Notes: generated by a model from the letters alone, not told the origin. Counted from the stretch's first letter, positions 1-13,088 are shown. The stretch: 64,000 bases of DNA from Limonium bicolor (GCA_023374045.1 CM041778.1:366518831-366582830), one strand, 5' to 3'. Made by a program: numbers and translations.

Positions 1-1158
1 ACAACAATGTTTATTTATGGGGATATTGGTGGTATTTATCAGACTGGTATGTGTGGTCACCATAGGTTTCTTTATCAAATTGATGTTAAAGAAATTTCAC
101 TTGTAAGAGTTAGACAACTCGTCTTCCAGCACAGCTGGCGACGATAACTGTGATGAAAAGTCGAGACATATTCGTACATACATACCCCAGAAGCTGATAT
201 CGAAGAAAATCATTCAGACATAGGATTGGACACATCAATTCTTTGCCCACGATCGGGACCTAATAAGGGCCAGTTCGATCTCGTGACTGACAAGCCGGTA
301 TCCCTTTTACTATTAATCAATTGGAATTAGTGGCTAGCAGAAAAAAAGTCTCGGGCAATTTTTTTTTAAAAAAATACAGATTGAAAAAGAAAAGTCATTC
401 ACATGATGATGAACCCACATTGGTGGCCTAGTACAGATGGAACCAGCAAAGATAGCACATGGCCAGGATTGCAAAATTTGGTAAAAAAAAAAAAAGAGGC
501 CAGAAAAAAGCCACCCAATTACTAGAAATTTTGGTCAAATAATAATTTTTTTAAAAAAAAAGAACGTTAGAGAATTGAGAGGTAGACTTTATTTTTCCAC
601 TTTCCAGTAAGCATTCAACGGCGTTATGATTCATTCAACGTAGACGGTAGAAGGAAGGAAATGGAATAGAAAAATCTTTTTCTTTTGCACAAATTTATTG
701 AGGTTCAGCGGCGTACACAACTACACATGCAGAGCGTTTTCGTGATTGTTTGGAAAATAAAAAGTGTTTTCGTGATTAGACAGAACGGATTTAAGAGGAA
801 GAAAGTAGATTTGTAAACCGTTAAAAAGAAAAAAAAATGTAAAAGGTGTTAGATCCTGATCAGTGGTCAGTCGAGCAACTACTCACCGACTGAGATGTAA
901 AGCAGCCATTCAGGCTCAAATAACTAAGTAATCACAATAGATCTAGATCGTTACTACTAACAATTAACTCAATCTGACCAGTAAGATCTAGAAGAATAGG
1001 ATGAGGAATCGTCTTTCCTCGACCAGATTTGATGATTTTAGTGAATCGAAAATCAAGGTATTCACAAGATTAACCTGGGAGAACAGGGGGATATAGATAG
1101 CGAGAATTGAGAAGTGAAGGAGATTGGTGATTTTTCACAGCCATTTTTTCATTTTTAC
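1..1158 (-). other. intron 1 of the KIN-4 kinesin gene (partial)
   Basis: This stretch lies downstream of the KIN-4 first exon on the minus strand. It begins with a GT donor (complement of AC at 1157-1158) followed by an A-rich intron start. I looked for the expected next exon, which should continue the motor domain towards an FTFDHVYG-like motif, and did not find it. The rest of the gene must therefore lie left of the window. Poly-A/T runs near 360, 480, 550 and 830 fit intronic DNA. Confidence 0.6.
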
Positions 1159-1317
1159 CTGCGGCTTTCCAGGGATGACGGAGACACAGTCTTTGCATCC
1201 TTGAAGCTTCTCGTCACCAATTAATGGTCTGACATTAACCGCAACTTTAACACAACAGTCTTCATTTCCACCGCCGCCGCCACCGCCGGCTCCTCCACCT
1301 CCCTCCATAGTATTCAC
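1159..1317 (-). CDS. KIN4: KIN-4 kinesin, first coding exon (partial gene)
   Basis: This exon encodes the N-terminus of a plant kinesin-4 motor (FRA1 / KIN-4 group), a plus-end-directed microtubule motor that in plants acts in cortical transport linked to cell-wall deposition. The exon gives about 53 residues. A Met and a Gly-rich linker are followed by the first beta strand of the motor, CCVKVAVNVRPLIGDE, and then by QGCKDCVSVIPGKPQ, both typical of KIN-4. The exon ends in CAG followed by GTAAAAATG on the minus strand, a clean donor, and the frame would continue with Val as expected. The start is the only Met upstream of the conserved strand; an AG just before GTGAATACTATGG suggests that an intron in the leader may end there. 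The nucleotide-binding P-loop and microtubule-binding parts lie outside the window. I cannot tell KIN-4A, B or C paralogues apart from this much. Confidence 0.82.
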
Positions 1318-2000
1318 CTAATGAAGATCCTAATTTTGTAATTTAAGTTTTATTTAATTTTATCAAGAAACTGAGACTTGAACAACAGCAGCTATCCCCA
1401 ATTCCTCTTTCCCTGGGATAAGAGGGGGTGAGGAAAAAAAAAGGGAGTCACGAACTGGATTAAACCTCGGTTAATTACTTGAAGATGAGAGAAGCGATTT
1501 GAAGGCGTAATTGATCAAATGCGAGAAATCTGATGGTTGAGATGGACGGGGATTGTGAAGTGGGAGAGAGAGGAGGAATTGTGGCGGGTGTTGGAGTGGA
1601 GGATAGAGTAGTGTGTGGAGTAAGGGAGAAGGGGTTGGAGAAAAAGAGAAGGAAAGAGTAGGGGAAAGGGAAAGAGATGAGTGAAAGTGGAGGGAATGTT
1701 GTAAGAGGAGGAGGTGAGGTGGAGGAGGATTAACTGTAGAGACAATAACACCACCAACAACAACAGGCTACAGCAATCTCAACTACAACAGCTTTACTGG
1801 TTTTAGCCTTTAGGGGAGTAAAGAGAGAGAAGGAGGAGTAGGAAGAGAGGCTGGCTGGCTCTGTCTAAGAGTAGTATCTTAGAAACAATGGCAGTAGTCC
1901 TATCATTGTCATTTTTCCTTGGTCTTCACTGCACATTTCTGCCACCACACAACACACCCTGTTTGTTTGTGTGAGAATGAGAGAAAAAAAGAACTGATAA
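1318..2000 (-). promoter_or_regulatory. probable 5' leader and proximal promoter of the kinesin gene
   Basis: Directly upstream of the KIN-4 start the minus strand is T-rich and ends in ATTAG before GTGAATACTATGG, which looks like a splice acceptor for a leader intron. Further up, 1500-1850 is strongly CT-rich on the minus strand (GA-rich on plus), as in many plant 5' untranslated regions. Open frames here are low-complexity products of that skew. No TATA box can be placed with confidence. Confidence 0.4.
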
Positions 2001-2138
2001 TGAAAAAAATAGTACAGTTGTAGTTGTAACTTGTATGGTATGAGTGTGTATTTCCTTTAAAAAATGGTAGTATCTGGTATGGGTATGTAAAGTGGAAGAC
2101 GAGGAAAATGAAAAGAAAAAATTGAGAGTACCGAAATA

Positions 2139-2376
2139 CTCCCTCTGTCCCTAATTGACCTTCTTGTTTGATTTTTGACACGTTTTTCCTCCTCAATATT
2201 TAATATATAAGATAAAATAATTTTATAAAACAAATTTATACAATATATAGTTTTTCACATATAGATTCCATTGCAATACTTAGATTTATAAAATTATGTT
2301 ATCTTACATGTTAAATATTGAAGTCAAACGACAAGCCCAAATAGTAAAGAGGAAGGTCAATTAGGGACGGAGGGAG
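2139..2376. mobile_element. Stowaway MITE 1 (Tc1/mariner type)
   Basis: This 238 bp element has inverted ends CTCCCTCTGTCCC and GGGACGGAGGGAG, flanked by TA on both sides (2137-2138 and 2377-2378). TA duplication plus CTCCCTCYGT ends define the Stowaway family. It has no coding capacity. Confidence 0.93.
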
Positions 2377-2508
2377 TATGTAATTTGACAGAACGGCCCC
2401 TAGCTTTTATGGGCGTGGGGGCGTTGGCGCGCGCTTCAAGTCGTTGTCGCACGCCTCAGACATTTTACTTATTATTTTCTTTTTTTTTTAGAACCAATAC
2501 TTATTAAG
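2377..2508. other. spacer with a GC-rich patch
   Basis: This short gap between two Stowaway elements contains a GC-rich patch at about 2400-2460 that stands out from the AT-rich surroundings and holds GGCGCGCGC. No open frame or known element was recognised. Confidence 0.4.
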
Positions 2509-2510
2509 TA

Positions 2511-2749
2511 CTCCCTCCGTTCTGAATTGACCGTCCTGTTTGCTTTATGGCACGTTTTTCCACTTCAATATTAAGTATATAAGATTAAATAATTTTATAA
2601 AACTAAAATTTGTAATATATAGTTTAACATGTAAGGAATCATATGCAAAACTTAAATTTTAAAAATTATTTTTATCTTATATGTTAAAAATTGAAGTCAA
2701 ACGACATGTCCAAATAGTAAACAGGACGGTCAATTCAGGACGGAGGGAG
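2511..2749. mobile_element. Stowaway MITE 2
   Basis: This 239 bp element has ends CTCCCTCCGTTCTGAATTGA and its inverted copy, flanked by TA at 2509-2510 and 2750-2751. It is clearly related to the element at 2139-2376, including the internal stretch about TTGAAGTCAAACGACA, but is not identical, so these are two separate insertions of one family. Confidence 0.93.
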
Positions 2750-2751
2750 TA

Positions 2752-3100
2752 CATTTTAACACACAAGATTAGAGTTACATATTTTGGTATATCTATCTGG
2801 TGACACATCTGTAGTAGTTTGAGATGGGTTTCGCCCTTGGCTTGGGCATTCTTAGTGTTCGTTTTGTTTCGTTTGTTTTATATGCTCTAATATGTTGTTA
2901 GAGAAGAATTATGACTAATATAGATTGATGTTGATAAAAATCATCTAAAAATATTATAAATATGTTATCAAATACATCAAAAAAGTTAAGAAAAACAAGA
3001 CATTTATAAGGATTTCACATGTATAATATTTAATTATATTAACTCCAATAAAGTGACTATACATATCCAAAAAAAAATATCAAAACACCAATAGATAGAC
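2752..3100. other. intergenic spacer
   Basis: AT-rich sequence between the second Stowaway and the PIF/Harbinger-type element. No gene or element is recognised. Confidence 0.4.
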
Positions 3101-3103
3101 TTA

Positions 3104-4387
3104 GGGTGTGTTCACTTCGGGGTATTCAGCAAAGGGAAACGGAATCATTCCCTTTGTGGTTATTTGTTTTGTGTTTTTAATGATTCTGTTTCCCCCAATT
3201 CAAGTTTCGAAAACCCCAATATCCCTTTTAGTCATTCCCCCCAAAGTCCTAAGGAAAAGTATTCCCTTTCTTCTCTCTTTCTCTATCATCATCTTTAACA
3301 TAGATAAATATTAATATATATGATATATAATTTATATAAATACTAACATATGATACATAATTTTGTCTATATTAATATACAATATTTATATCTAAAATAA
3401 ATATAATATATTTTATTTATAATTTATTTAAATATAAATAAAATATAAATATAAATATAAATATAAATATGGATATGAATATAATATTATTATATAAATA
3501 TTTATTATATATCATTTATATTTTTTAAAATATATTAATATATAATTTATAATTAATATTAAGATATATTATTTATATTTGAAAAAAATGAATGAATACT
3601 ATATATAATATAAATATTATTTATAATTTAACTACAATAAAATTCTAAAATAATAATATATATATTATTAATAAATTTAAATAAATCAAATATATATAAT
3701 CATTATAAATATTAGTTTATAATTTAATTAATACGAACAAATGATATATAATATATTAATATTAATAAATATATTTACTTTAAATGATAAAGAAATAATA
3801 TTTATAAAGTTAAAAATATTATATATATAATATATGAAATTATTTATATATATTATTTACAATTAATTTAATATTTTAAATAAATTATTAATATTATTTA
3901 CAATTTAAATACTATAAAATAAAAAATAGCAATATATATATTTATATAAATATTTTTTTTTATATTTTTTTCAATTTAAATATATATTATTATATATATA
4001 TATATTAATAAATATGATTTAAAACTCAGATACTATCAAATTTAAATTAATATATTATATATAGACAAATTTCAAAAATGTATATATATATATATAAATA
4101 TTAATATATATCATTCTAATTTAAAAACTATTTATATACACAATATAATTTATAAATATTAGTATATTACATAAAAATTAGATAAACATTAATATTATTA
4201 TCTATGTAATTAAGTATTAACACTTCACTGTTTGGAACCAACAACAACAAAGACAATCATCGAGAATTTTATTCCGTTTCCGTGTTAGAATCAAACAGAC
4301 TACTTGATTTGGGGGAATTCCTTTCCTTTCCTTTCCATTCCCTTTCCTGATTCAATTCCGTTTCCTCACCTCGAAGTGAACGCACCC
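3104..4387. mobile_element. non-autonomous PIF/Harbinger (Tourist-like) element
   Basis: The left end GGGTGTGTTCACTTCG and right end CGAAGTGAACGCACCC are inverted repeats. Similarity extends about 40 bp inwards through an AAACGGAAT block. The element is flanked by TTA on both sides (3101-3103 and 4388-4390), the 3-bp duplication of PIF/Harbinger elements. The 1284 bp body from about 3300 to 4230 is almost pure A/T with many TATATA runs and has no transposase reading frame. Confidence 0.85.
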
Positions 4388-4390
4388 TTA

Positions 4391-5583
4391 GAGTAATCAA
4401 GATTGATTTTTATTAATACAGAAGAAAAAAATAGTAATACTGATAAGAAAATAAAATAAGAGTGGTTAATTAAAAGAGTTATACAAAATTTATTAGTTAT
4501 ACTATTATTCATCTTGTGAAATGAAGCATCATAGTATTGTTTTAAGAGTTGATTTCGTATATGTTAATTCATTGTTACGATAATTTTAGTTAAATTCTTA
4601 TTATAGCTTAATAACGATGTTTAGCAAAATTTTATGGTTGTAGATAATTGTGTGTATCTATTTTTATTTGTAGTTGAAAATAACGGGTTAAATCATTGTA
4701 AGATTATTAAACACGTTATATTATAATATATTTTAAATATTTTTATTATATGTATAATAAATAAATCTTATTGAAGTAATTAGAATAAATTGAGACGACT
4801 TATTTATCTTAAATTAAAGAAAAAACTAGTAAGTATAAAATTCAGAAACTTAAAACTAACTAAAAGTGATATAATAATAAATTTCAACGGCCATTAAAAC
4901 TTAGGTTAGAAATGACACCATAGATGTGATGATTCATCCAAACAGAAACGGATGAGGAAGGATTGTGCGTTCTATCGACTACCATTCGTTCGTATCATTA
5001 TAAATATTTCTTTATTTATTTTCAAAACCCAACCATTACTTCATTAAACATAGCACAGTTTTACAGTTACACAATGGGTATTATTATCTACTTCCATACA
5101 TAACTAAATACCTCACAAAACCCAACTATTCCTAAATCCTACTGCTATAGGTAACCAAATCCCTATGGAAGGTTGCACGAGCAACGCAAAGGAAGGTAAA
5201 TCAACAACACCAAAACCTGGTCCTAGAAGCCTTTCATGCTTCCACAAATCTTATTCACCACATAAGCTAAACAATATGTCTTGGCTACACCCACATGTAG
5301 CCAAAGGTAACTACATTATATGTACAAGTAGTAGAAGAACTATGTATATTACATTTATAAAATGTGTACAGTACTTATATAACAAATATTGTATACAAAA
5401 ATAGTACTTTTAGTATAATTGTTTATTGTTCAGGTTTTCCTTATTTATTGTATATGTGTTTCATTATTGGTTGTAAAGTAAATGTAGTTATCTTTATCTA
5501 CATATATATGTAGCCAAAAAATTTCCTAAGCTAAATATCCCACCAACCGCATCTACAAGCAAGATTAAAACATCTAGCCAAAA
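4391..5583. other. intergenic DNA, nothing recognised
   Basis: AT-rich sequence between the PIF/Harbinger element and the solo Tekay LTR. An open frame at 5165-5404 has no recognisable motif or composition and I do not call it a gene. Confidence 0.4.
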
Positions 5584-5698
5584 GATAATGTAACACCCCA
5601 AGAACTAATCGCATACTTAACGTTTAATCTTCCCGGTCATCTCCATTGAAATCGTAGCGGAATATCAAATCTCCTATGGTGTTACCGTTGTCCGTCAC

Positions 5699-7189
5699 TG
5701 CTAACAGAATAATTGTAGGGATAAAGGATGTACAAAAAGAATGGAAAATAGAAGAAAATATAAAATAATCCTACAACTCTATACGGGTAGCAAAAATCCC
5801 GGTCTGAGTACAGTGTGAGTAGATTACGGTCGAGAGTATCGAACCCAAGGGACTTAATAGAAAATCAGTCCTAATTCTGGTAAAAACCTATTCTAAAACG
5901 GGGGGAATTGAAAATAACAATTAAACTAAAACTACTAACTAAATAAACTAACTTTGACTCGGGATGATAATCAATGTAAAGACAAGTATAGTTATAAGTC
6001 AAACCACAAAGCTTTGAAATTTATCTGGCAAAATGACTACGCCGGATGCACTGTCGGACAAGAGATGCACGACACCTTCAAATTCTTTGAATGTGCCGGA
6101 CACAAACCACCCGGCATCACATCCGGCATCCTTCAAGTTGTGAATGGTACTTCCTGTTTTTGGTCTGATAACAGGACTCACTACCCAAATTTTGTTCCGT
6201 GCATATCTCATGCCTAGAAACGAACAGGATAATGGAGAATAACAGATTAATTCCAATCTTCAGTCATGTTGCCCACTTTTCAGAACAACAATGTCGAAGA
6301 CCACTAAGGCCCCTCAACCCATTCTACTTTTGTCTTGTGAACATCAAGAGAATTTAGAAGAAAGAAGAATAAGTAGCGATCTCATTCTGCTTGGATGAAG
6401 ACCAAAACCTTAGTTGATGAAACTTGCACTTTTATTAATAACTATAAGAGTAATTACAAGGAAGATCATCCCTAACCAAAGAACTAACAAAGAATTCTAC
6501 ATCACCATCCACACAACTACAAGAAGAGTATACAAAGGGGGGAAGGAAATGATCATAGCCTTAACCCAACAGAATCTTCTTCTTCGCGTGGATGGATCTG
6601 CAGAATTTCCTTGGACACCAACAATGGAATGGGGCGGAACTGGAGTTGTGAATGGAGTGTATAAGGGTGTTGGAATGTGATATTTGATGCAGCCCTTCGG
6701 CCTATTTTAGGCAATAAAACTCCTTGTGTCGGGGTGGCATGCCGGTAAAAGTCATCCGACACCACGTTTAAATTGCGTAACCGTTAACGGTCAAAACCTG
6801 CCAGGCGAAATGTCGCTTGTGCTAGAAAGCATACATCCGGCACCATACCCGACAATGGTCAAAACCGTCAACCGTAAATACGCCACCGCTTGGTCAACCG
6901 TGGCGACTTTTCACATATGTGCCGGATGGATGTACCCGCAACATACCCGGCAGGACTCCTTTTCTACTCCAGGCCTATGCCGTGCAGGAGACATCCGGCT
7001 TCATATCCGGCATCACTTGTATTTTTGCCTAGGAATTCGTTCCTTGCATAAAAAGCTCACAAAACATAAGTCTGTACAAATAACATACTTTAATGCATAA
7101 TATAACATAAATATTATTTATTTAACCTTATTTACACTAATATACTCCTAAATCTAATGCATAAAATATGATAAGTATGCGGCTTATCA
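5699..7189 (-). mobile_element. solo LTR of an Athila/Tat-type element nested in the Tekay LTR
   Basis: Read on the minus strand it starts TGATAAGCCGCATA and ends TCTGTTAGCA, with a perfect GTCAC duplication on both sides (5694-5698 and 7190-7194). The start TGATAAG and a GGTTCGATACT block near the 3' end are shared with the Athila-type LTR at 59413. The length is 1491 bp. No internal domain remains, so this is a second solo LTR. Short inverted motifs with a CCGG core recur at about 6040-6130 and 6730-7010. Open frames here, such as 6726-7100, are not genes. Confidence 0.87.
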
Positions 7190-8899
7190 GTCACCCACGT
7201 GACTGACAAGGCCTATTCAACTTCTCTGTTACGGTCTGACTGACTGGATAATTCCGCGAGTTAATATACAACCTAAACCATAATCCACAAACTATACCGA
7301 GTTTAATACAATCCATGAATCCGAATACAAATTTTGTTGTTTCTTATTTACACAAGTACAAGAGTGTAATACAACTACCCATGTAAACCAAGTCCGAATA
7401 AATAAATGGACTTCTACCCCGTCCTACTCGCGAGCGGGTATGGCCTTTGGTTGTGTGCCTGTAAAAAAAATGGCAGGCCCCGAAGGGCTCAGCACCTTTG
7501 CTGGTATGGTAGACGTGCAGCCCACGAGCTATTGGGCTACATACAACTGATTTGTCGATATACATGTGGTTAATTATTATTCAAACAACATTATGAAGTA
7601 CTATAAACATACAACATATTAAGCATGTAATCACATAACTCAAATAGATCAAACGTCACAATGGAAATTCATCAAGTAAGTGAGATAGTTTTCCTTCTTT
7701 TCCTAGGCCTGAGAATTTATTTAGTTCTTATGTTCGGCCTTATCTTATATAATGTCAACGGTTCTTTTCATACCTTTTCCCGTTGTTTACCTTGTCGGGT
7801 TGTGACTGACCCTAGCCAGTGAGTGTGAACTTCAAGGCTTAAATAAACATATTTCTTAAGTTATTTGGGATATAGGTGACCACCGCACCATACTTAATAA
7901 CTGGCCTCCCACCTCCAACTGGAATCCGAGGAGGATGAGTTTGTTTGTTGACTCAAGACCGCAAGTCCGTAGACAAGGCTCGAATGGAAGTCGGATCTAA
8001 GAAAGATATCAACCTCCTAACCAAACACGCGTGACCGGCATCAGCCCCAGATTCCTCACCCCCAAGTTACCAATTAGTAAAAGTCTCATATAAACAATCT
8101 TTGTTAGTTAAATCTTTGTCAGATATTAACTAACCAATATTAGGGAGTCATTCCATGTTCTCATACCATTGCCCAATGTTAGGCATTTTCGTATGTGAGA
8201 AATGTTTACGAATCACTAGTCGTTATTTTATGTCCTTTATGTGCATTAATTACTAGCTCAAAGGAAAGTCAGGCTAGCACAGTACGAAACACAAAGGAAA
8301 ATACAATAAACCATTTTCATGCATTTTTCTTGTTCAGTCATTGCATATAATCACGTAGCACTCAAGTCGAGGTAAACCTCGGTAGCAAGCAAACTGCAAG
8401 AAAACCACACCATACACCTTGAGAGTGGCTAGCTTAAAACGACGCTCACCAAATCCCGGCTGATGTTCTAACTATCCTGATCCTATAATTCCGTTGAGTC
8501 GGGTGGGTTAATAACTTGATTACCTTTTAACTAACCCATTATTTCATGTAACTCCCTTAATCAAGTACTCCTAATCACTTTGATATTTTATGTGACGTTC
8601 TTAGTCAACTCCTAACCGTTTCATTATTTCATGCAAAGTCTTTTCATCATAACACTTTTCTTAGTTTTAACTTACTAACTATATATGTGGATATATACAG
8701 TCTTATAATTTTCAATGTCATACTATTGTCACATTACTCCCCTTAATCAAATTTACTTATGTTACACATATGTGTTTATAAGTTATGAATGTTGTAATTT
8801 AACATTATACTTAACTATCCTAGTATTTTTCCCACATTAATGGTCTTATACTTACTACTCTTTCTCTAATCTTTTCTCAAAGTTCCAAAGTTCTTATCC

Positions 8900-9950
8900 T
8901 AATTCCTCCACATTATCAAACAACCCCTAAGCTGTCCACTTTCATTTCTCACCCAAAACTTCTCAAAATTATGAACTTACCCCACGAATTTCCTAATATT
9001 TGTAATTCGCCCCAATTCAATTTTTCTTTCAATCTAATCATCACTTAATTAAATTGAACCTCACCTCCTATTTTTGGAAATAAAAAACAGCCCATCCTGT
9101 TTTAATTAGTTTCCCTCCACTTAACTTTTCAATATTACAAATTGACCACACTTAGCTTCTAATCTTTACAATTAACTTCTTTTATAATTTCTTTTATAAA
9201 TCAACTCTTCATTTAATTATCTAGCAAACCCATCTTATATTTTCAGAAACTACAATCAGACCCCAAATGATATTATTATAATAATTTTCCAATATTTACG
9301 GTTTTGCCCCACTTATCTTCTAAACCTTACAATTTAATACCTTTAACTTTAAAAATTCAATTTCTAATCTTTTCTTACTAACTCTTGGTCAATTACTTAG
9401 TTACCACTAGTTTGACCTTTCAATTATAGCCACAACGCATATCTTTTAATAATTATCATTTTGACCACTAAGTTTTACAAATTCACATTTATGTCATAAT
9501 TGTTATCATAATCTATAGTTTTTACCCCTTATTTTATAAATTCCAATTCAACCCCTAAATTTCCAAAAATTATGCTACAGACCTCATATCCTCTTGGTTT
9601 TAATTTTATATTTTCCTTAATTGCAATTTTACCCCAAAACTTTATAATTCTTATATTTCATGTTATATTTCATATTAATTTCTAAGTTTCAACATTTAAA
9701 CCTAAGTTTTGGTCAACCTTTGACCTACACTATTCTCGGCCTTATTTATTAATTTCCACCTAGAATTTTATAAAATTACACCTAGGCCCCAAATGTTCAT
9801 AGAATTTACATTTAACTACTAAATTTCATTTTTAACTTATAATTTTATTTATTTCCCAAACAGCCCCCAAATGTTCGGCTTTATATTATACCCCTCCTAT
9901 ACTTTTCTTTTTTACAATGTTATACTCATCCCTTTAGTCATAATATTACT
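8900..9950. repeat. degenerate short-period repeats in the Tekay-type LTR
   Basis: Variants of a phrase like TTATAAATTACAATTTAACCCC-AAAACTTT recur every few tens of bases here. The same texture occupies about 45200-45950 and 56930-57650 in the LTRs of the intact Tekay element. It looks like an old, much mutated tandem array inside the LTR. No coding function is apparent. Confidence 0.5.
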
Positions 9951-11702
9951 AACACATTTAAATACTTTTAATTACTTAAATGGTCACATAACTAGTTCAT
10001 TAAAGTCTCTAAATTCCTAATTATTTTTCTACCCAGTTTTAAAGGTCTCTAAAGTTTCTAAAATGTCACATTTACCTATGATTTTTATGCCTAAGCTTAT
10101 ACTATATTATATCAAACATATAAAAGCATAAAAACACTTAATTAAATAGCTAATTGTTGATGGCCATAATACAAGCCATTAAATTCAAACCAAAGCATTA
10201 AAATTAAGCCTTAATTTAGTACTTAATTAAGCTAAGAAGATACACACCAAACAACACCTATTCGACCATGATTTTAATTAAGTTTTATAATTCATTTATA
10301 AGTTATTTTCTAACTCATAAATCATTAGCTACTTAGTCATAAGTTCATATGTTGATTAATATAATTTCCTAGGTTTAGATTAACCCATCTTGTAGTCTAA
10401 GCTCTTGGCCATATATTAAAACCAACATTAGATACTTAAAAACCTTATAATAAGTATTAAGGAAAGAATATTAACCTTAGGCCCCATTAATGATATCCAA
10501 AAGCACACACATTCGGCCCTAATTACCAAGATAGAGAGCATTATTCCTTGAACATAATCAAGGGAAGAAACTAGCTTAAAGCACATAAAAGGTGCTAGGA
10601 AATGACTTTACATTTGAACACTTATAAGGTGTTTTCTGCTCACTAACTTGCCTAGCTCAAAGGAGTGATTTGAAGCTTGAAATACACTTGATTTGATGAA
10701 GGAAGAAGTCTAGGTAAGCTGCTAATATCGGCCAACATAAGAAGTAAGGGAAAATGGTGGTTTAAGGAGTTTTCTTACCTTAAACCTTACTTAAGAGATG
10801 GGTAAGTGTACCCCAAGAAATCCCACGGTTTTTGCCTTCAAAATTTATGTTCCTGAAAGATTAGAACAATAATTTGGTGAGGAACGAACCTCCTTGGTGA
10901 GATGATGAAGAAAATGGTATAGTAAGGCTAAAATGAGTGCTTAAGTGGTTTGTATGGCTAAATGAAGTTGTAAACTGCCATGGGAGCTTGGAGAAATGCT
11001 GGAGGAAGCTGATGAAGGGGGAGAACTCGTCAGCCTAGGGGAAAGAAGGGAGAGAAGTGATAATAAAGTGTTTAAATTCATGTAGGGAAATGAATACTTT
11101 AAGTTAAAGTATTCTTGCTTTAAGGTAGCCAAGTTGGCTTGGATAACATGAGTCCTCAAGGATAAGGTGGCCATATTGGATATTTTAAGGCCATTTGACC
11201 ATTGACCAAGCTAGAAAGGCTTAAGGCCTTGTTTGACACTATTTGGGTACTATTCATAAATGAGCGCACAAATTTCTGATTTTTTTTTGGAAAATTTGAA
11301 TTAGGCTTCCTAATGTGGTAAATTATAGTGAAATAGCACATTATGATGTAATCAAGCCATTAAAACCACTCAAAACCAATTTCTAAGACAATTTCTCAAA
11401 AATGTGCTTTAAGGAGTTTTAGAGCACATTTTATGTTTCAATTGATTTTATGGCTTGGTTTTCTTTGGTAAGGGTTTTATATTGTTTTTAGCTTAGATAT
11501 AAATCTTAGGAGTCCACTTTGGACCCTACTTAAGGTTACACAAACTCTAAGGCAAGTTTTTGCACTAATTGTCCTTAAGGTGTGTTTTTGTGTTCCAAAG
11601 AGTTTTAAGTTGTTCACCAATGTTTCTAAGACATGTTTTAGCCTTATTATATCATAACTTGATGTTTAATTATCATATTTAAGTTTGGGGTATTTCAGAT
11701 AA

Positions 11703-12597
11703 TTACAAAGCTATTTGGACTGATTAACAAACACACTAGTGATGTATTTAAAATATAATTAAAGATAGTGCTTAACCAAAAAATAGACGCTAGATTGAAT
11801 CATAGATTCCAAAAACCACTATTACTTGAGTAGTACAAATCCCCATGCACTTAGGAAGTTAAGCCTTCATTTTCCTAGACGACTTTTACCTCAAAGTTGC
11901 ATGCTTCCAAATCTTTTCCAAGCATCACTTCCTTGCACCAAAATTAAAAACATCTTCATAACACCAGAAATTGTAGAGATTTTTATCCTCTTCAAAAACA
12001 TACCGACATAGATGCAAGTTGTTGCCAATTTCACCATTACCTTTTTACCAATCTAGCCCCTCAGGCAACTAGCAACGCCAATCCTAACACTGTAGCTATT
12101 AATCTCATCCGTCGTCATCACTAACTCCATCCTCGTCTTGCTGTTGTTTCTGGTCAAAATTCCCCCAGAATCATCAACAAGATCACCAAATAGAGCTCGA
12201 ATTAGGTGCAACCTGAATCTGGAATCCGTTTCCAATGGCTCCACTGCACAATCGTGCACATCTGCATTAGACGGCCGGGCTTCTTCTTCGTAAGGAAGAA
12301 TGTCTGGAATATGATACCTCTGGTTAGGTTGTGTTGCTCCCTCTTCCTCAACCGACAACACATATTGTTGCTCGATCCACCTAGCGCCCCGCCTTTCCAC
12401 CCTAGTGATCTTCTACTCCCTCAAACGCTTCCACCTCTCAAAGTATTAACCCTCATGGTCGCATTCAATGTCAACTCTATGAGCGACCTGTTCACATGAC
12501 GGTCGATTGTTGGTAATGAACCAATCTCCAAGATTTTCCTTCTCGATGTCCACATCAACCCACAGTCCCGTCAAGCCAACATGACTCAAGTCACCAG
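11703..12597 (+). other. unresolved stretch, perhaps 5' part of the copia relic
   Basis: This lies between the solo LTR and the hAT element that interrupts the copia relic. The order suggests gag of the same copia element, but stops in all frames prevent a domain call. A Cys/His-rich spot near 12240-12290 is only vaguely like a zinc knuckle. Minus-strand open frames at 12053-12400 and 12446-12697 show no motif and are probably chance. Confidence 0.3.
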
Positions 12598-13088
12598 TAG
12601 GGATGGCTATGGTTCGGGTCGGGTGACTCTCCATCCGACCCATCACCCGTTTTTCACCCGTATCAACCGACCCACCCGTCACCCATAAATTCATCACCCG
12701 TCACCCGCGGGTGAAACGGGTGAACCCGTCACACGTTTTTCTTTTTTCTTCTAACTAGCATTTTTAGCCTTTAACACCTATATAATCTTAAGTTTTTAAT
12801 AAAACTAAACCCATATTTGTTCAGTAATACACAAACTATATGAATAAATGTTAATAAAATACTCAAAAACATAGAGTATTAACCAACATAATACTAAAAA
12901 TACACCCATATTTGTTCAATAACACATACATGTGACAGGTTAAGTGAACGGATCGAGTGACCGGGTGGAAAATGTTCACCCGACCTGTCACCCGAACCCG
13001 TTTCACCAGTTTTTTACGGGGTTTTCACTCGTTTTAGTGGGACGGGTGGTCGGGTGAAACGGGTACCCGTCACCCATTGCCATCCCTA
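12598..13088. mobile_element. hAT-type MITE inserted in the copia relic
   Basis: The inverted ends are TAGGGATGGC and GCCATCCCTA, a hAT-like terminus. The flanking 8-mers GTCACCAG (12590-12597) and TTCACTAG (13089-13096) match at six of eight positions, as expected of an old 8-bp duplication. The 491 bp body is full of ACCCGTCACCCG / CGGGTGACGGGT words on both strands and could fold back. It separates the gag-side flank of the copia relic from its protease. Confidence 0.8.

Larger units (their letters stand above)
5589..11697 (-). mobile_element. solo LTR of a Tekay-type Ty3/gypsy element, with nested insertion
   Basis: The sequence starts TGTAACACCCC and ends GGGGTATTTCA, the same ends as the LTRs of the element at 43543. 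It is flanked by a perfect 5-bp duplication GATAA (5584-5588 and 11698-11702). There is no internal domain, so this is a solo LTR left by recombination between the two LTRs of one element. Without the nested insertion it is about 4.6 kb. It shares the early stretch GGTGTTAC...CCGT...GTGAGTAACAAGGC in diverged form, and the long block rich in CCCCAAAACTTT-like motifs. Orientation is taken from the intact element, whose coding strand is minus. Open frames inside are fortuitous. Confidence 0.88.

Noticed and set aside
5954..7100. Open frames on both strands
   Set aside because: They lie in the solo Athila-type LTR, which is noncoding; openness comes from its CCGG-rich repeats.
12053..12697. Minus-strand open frames of 83 and 115 residues
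   Set aside because: They run against the copia relic, one is partly inside the hAT MITE, and neither has a recognisable motif.
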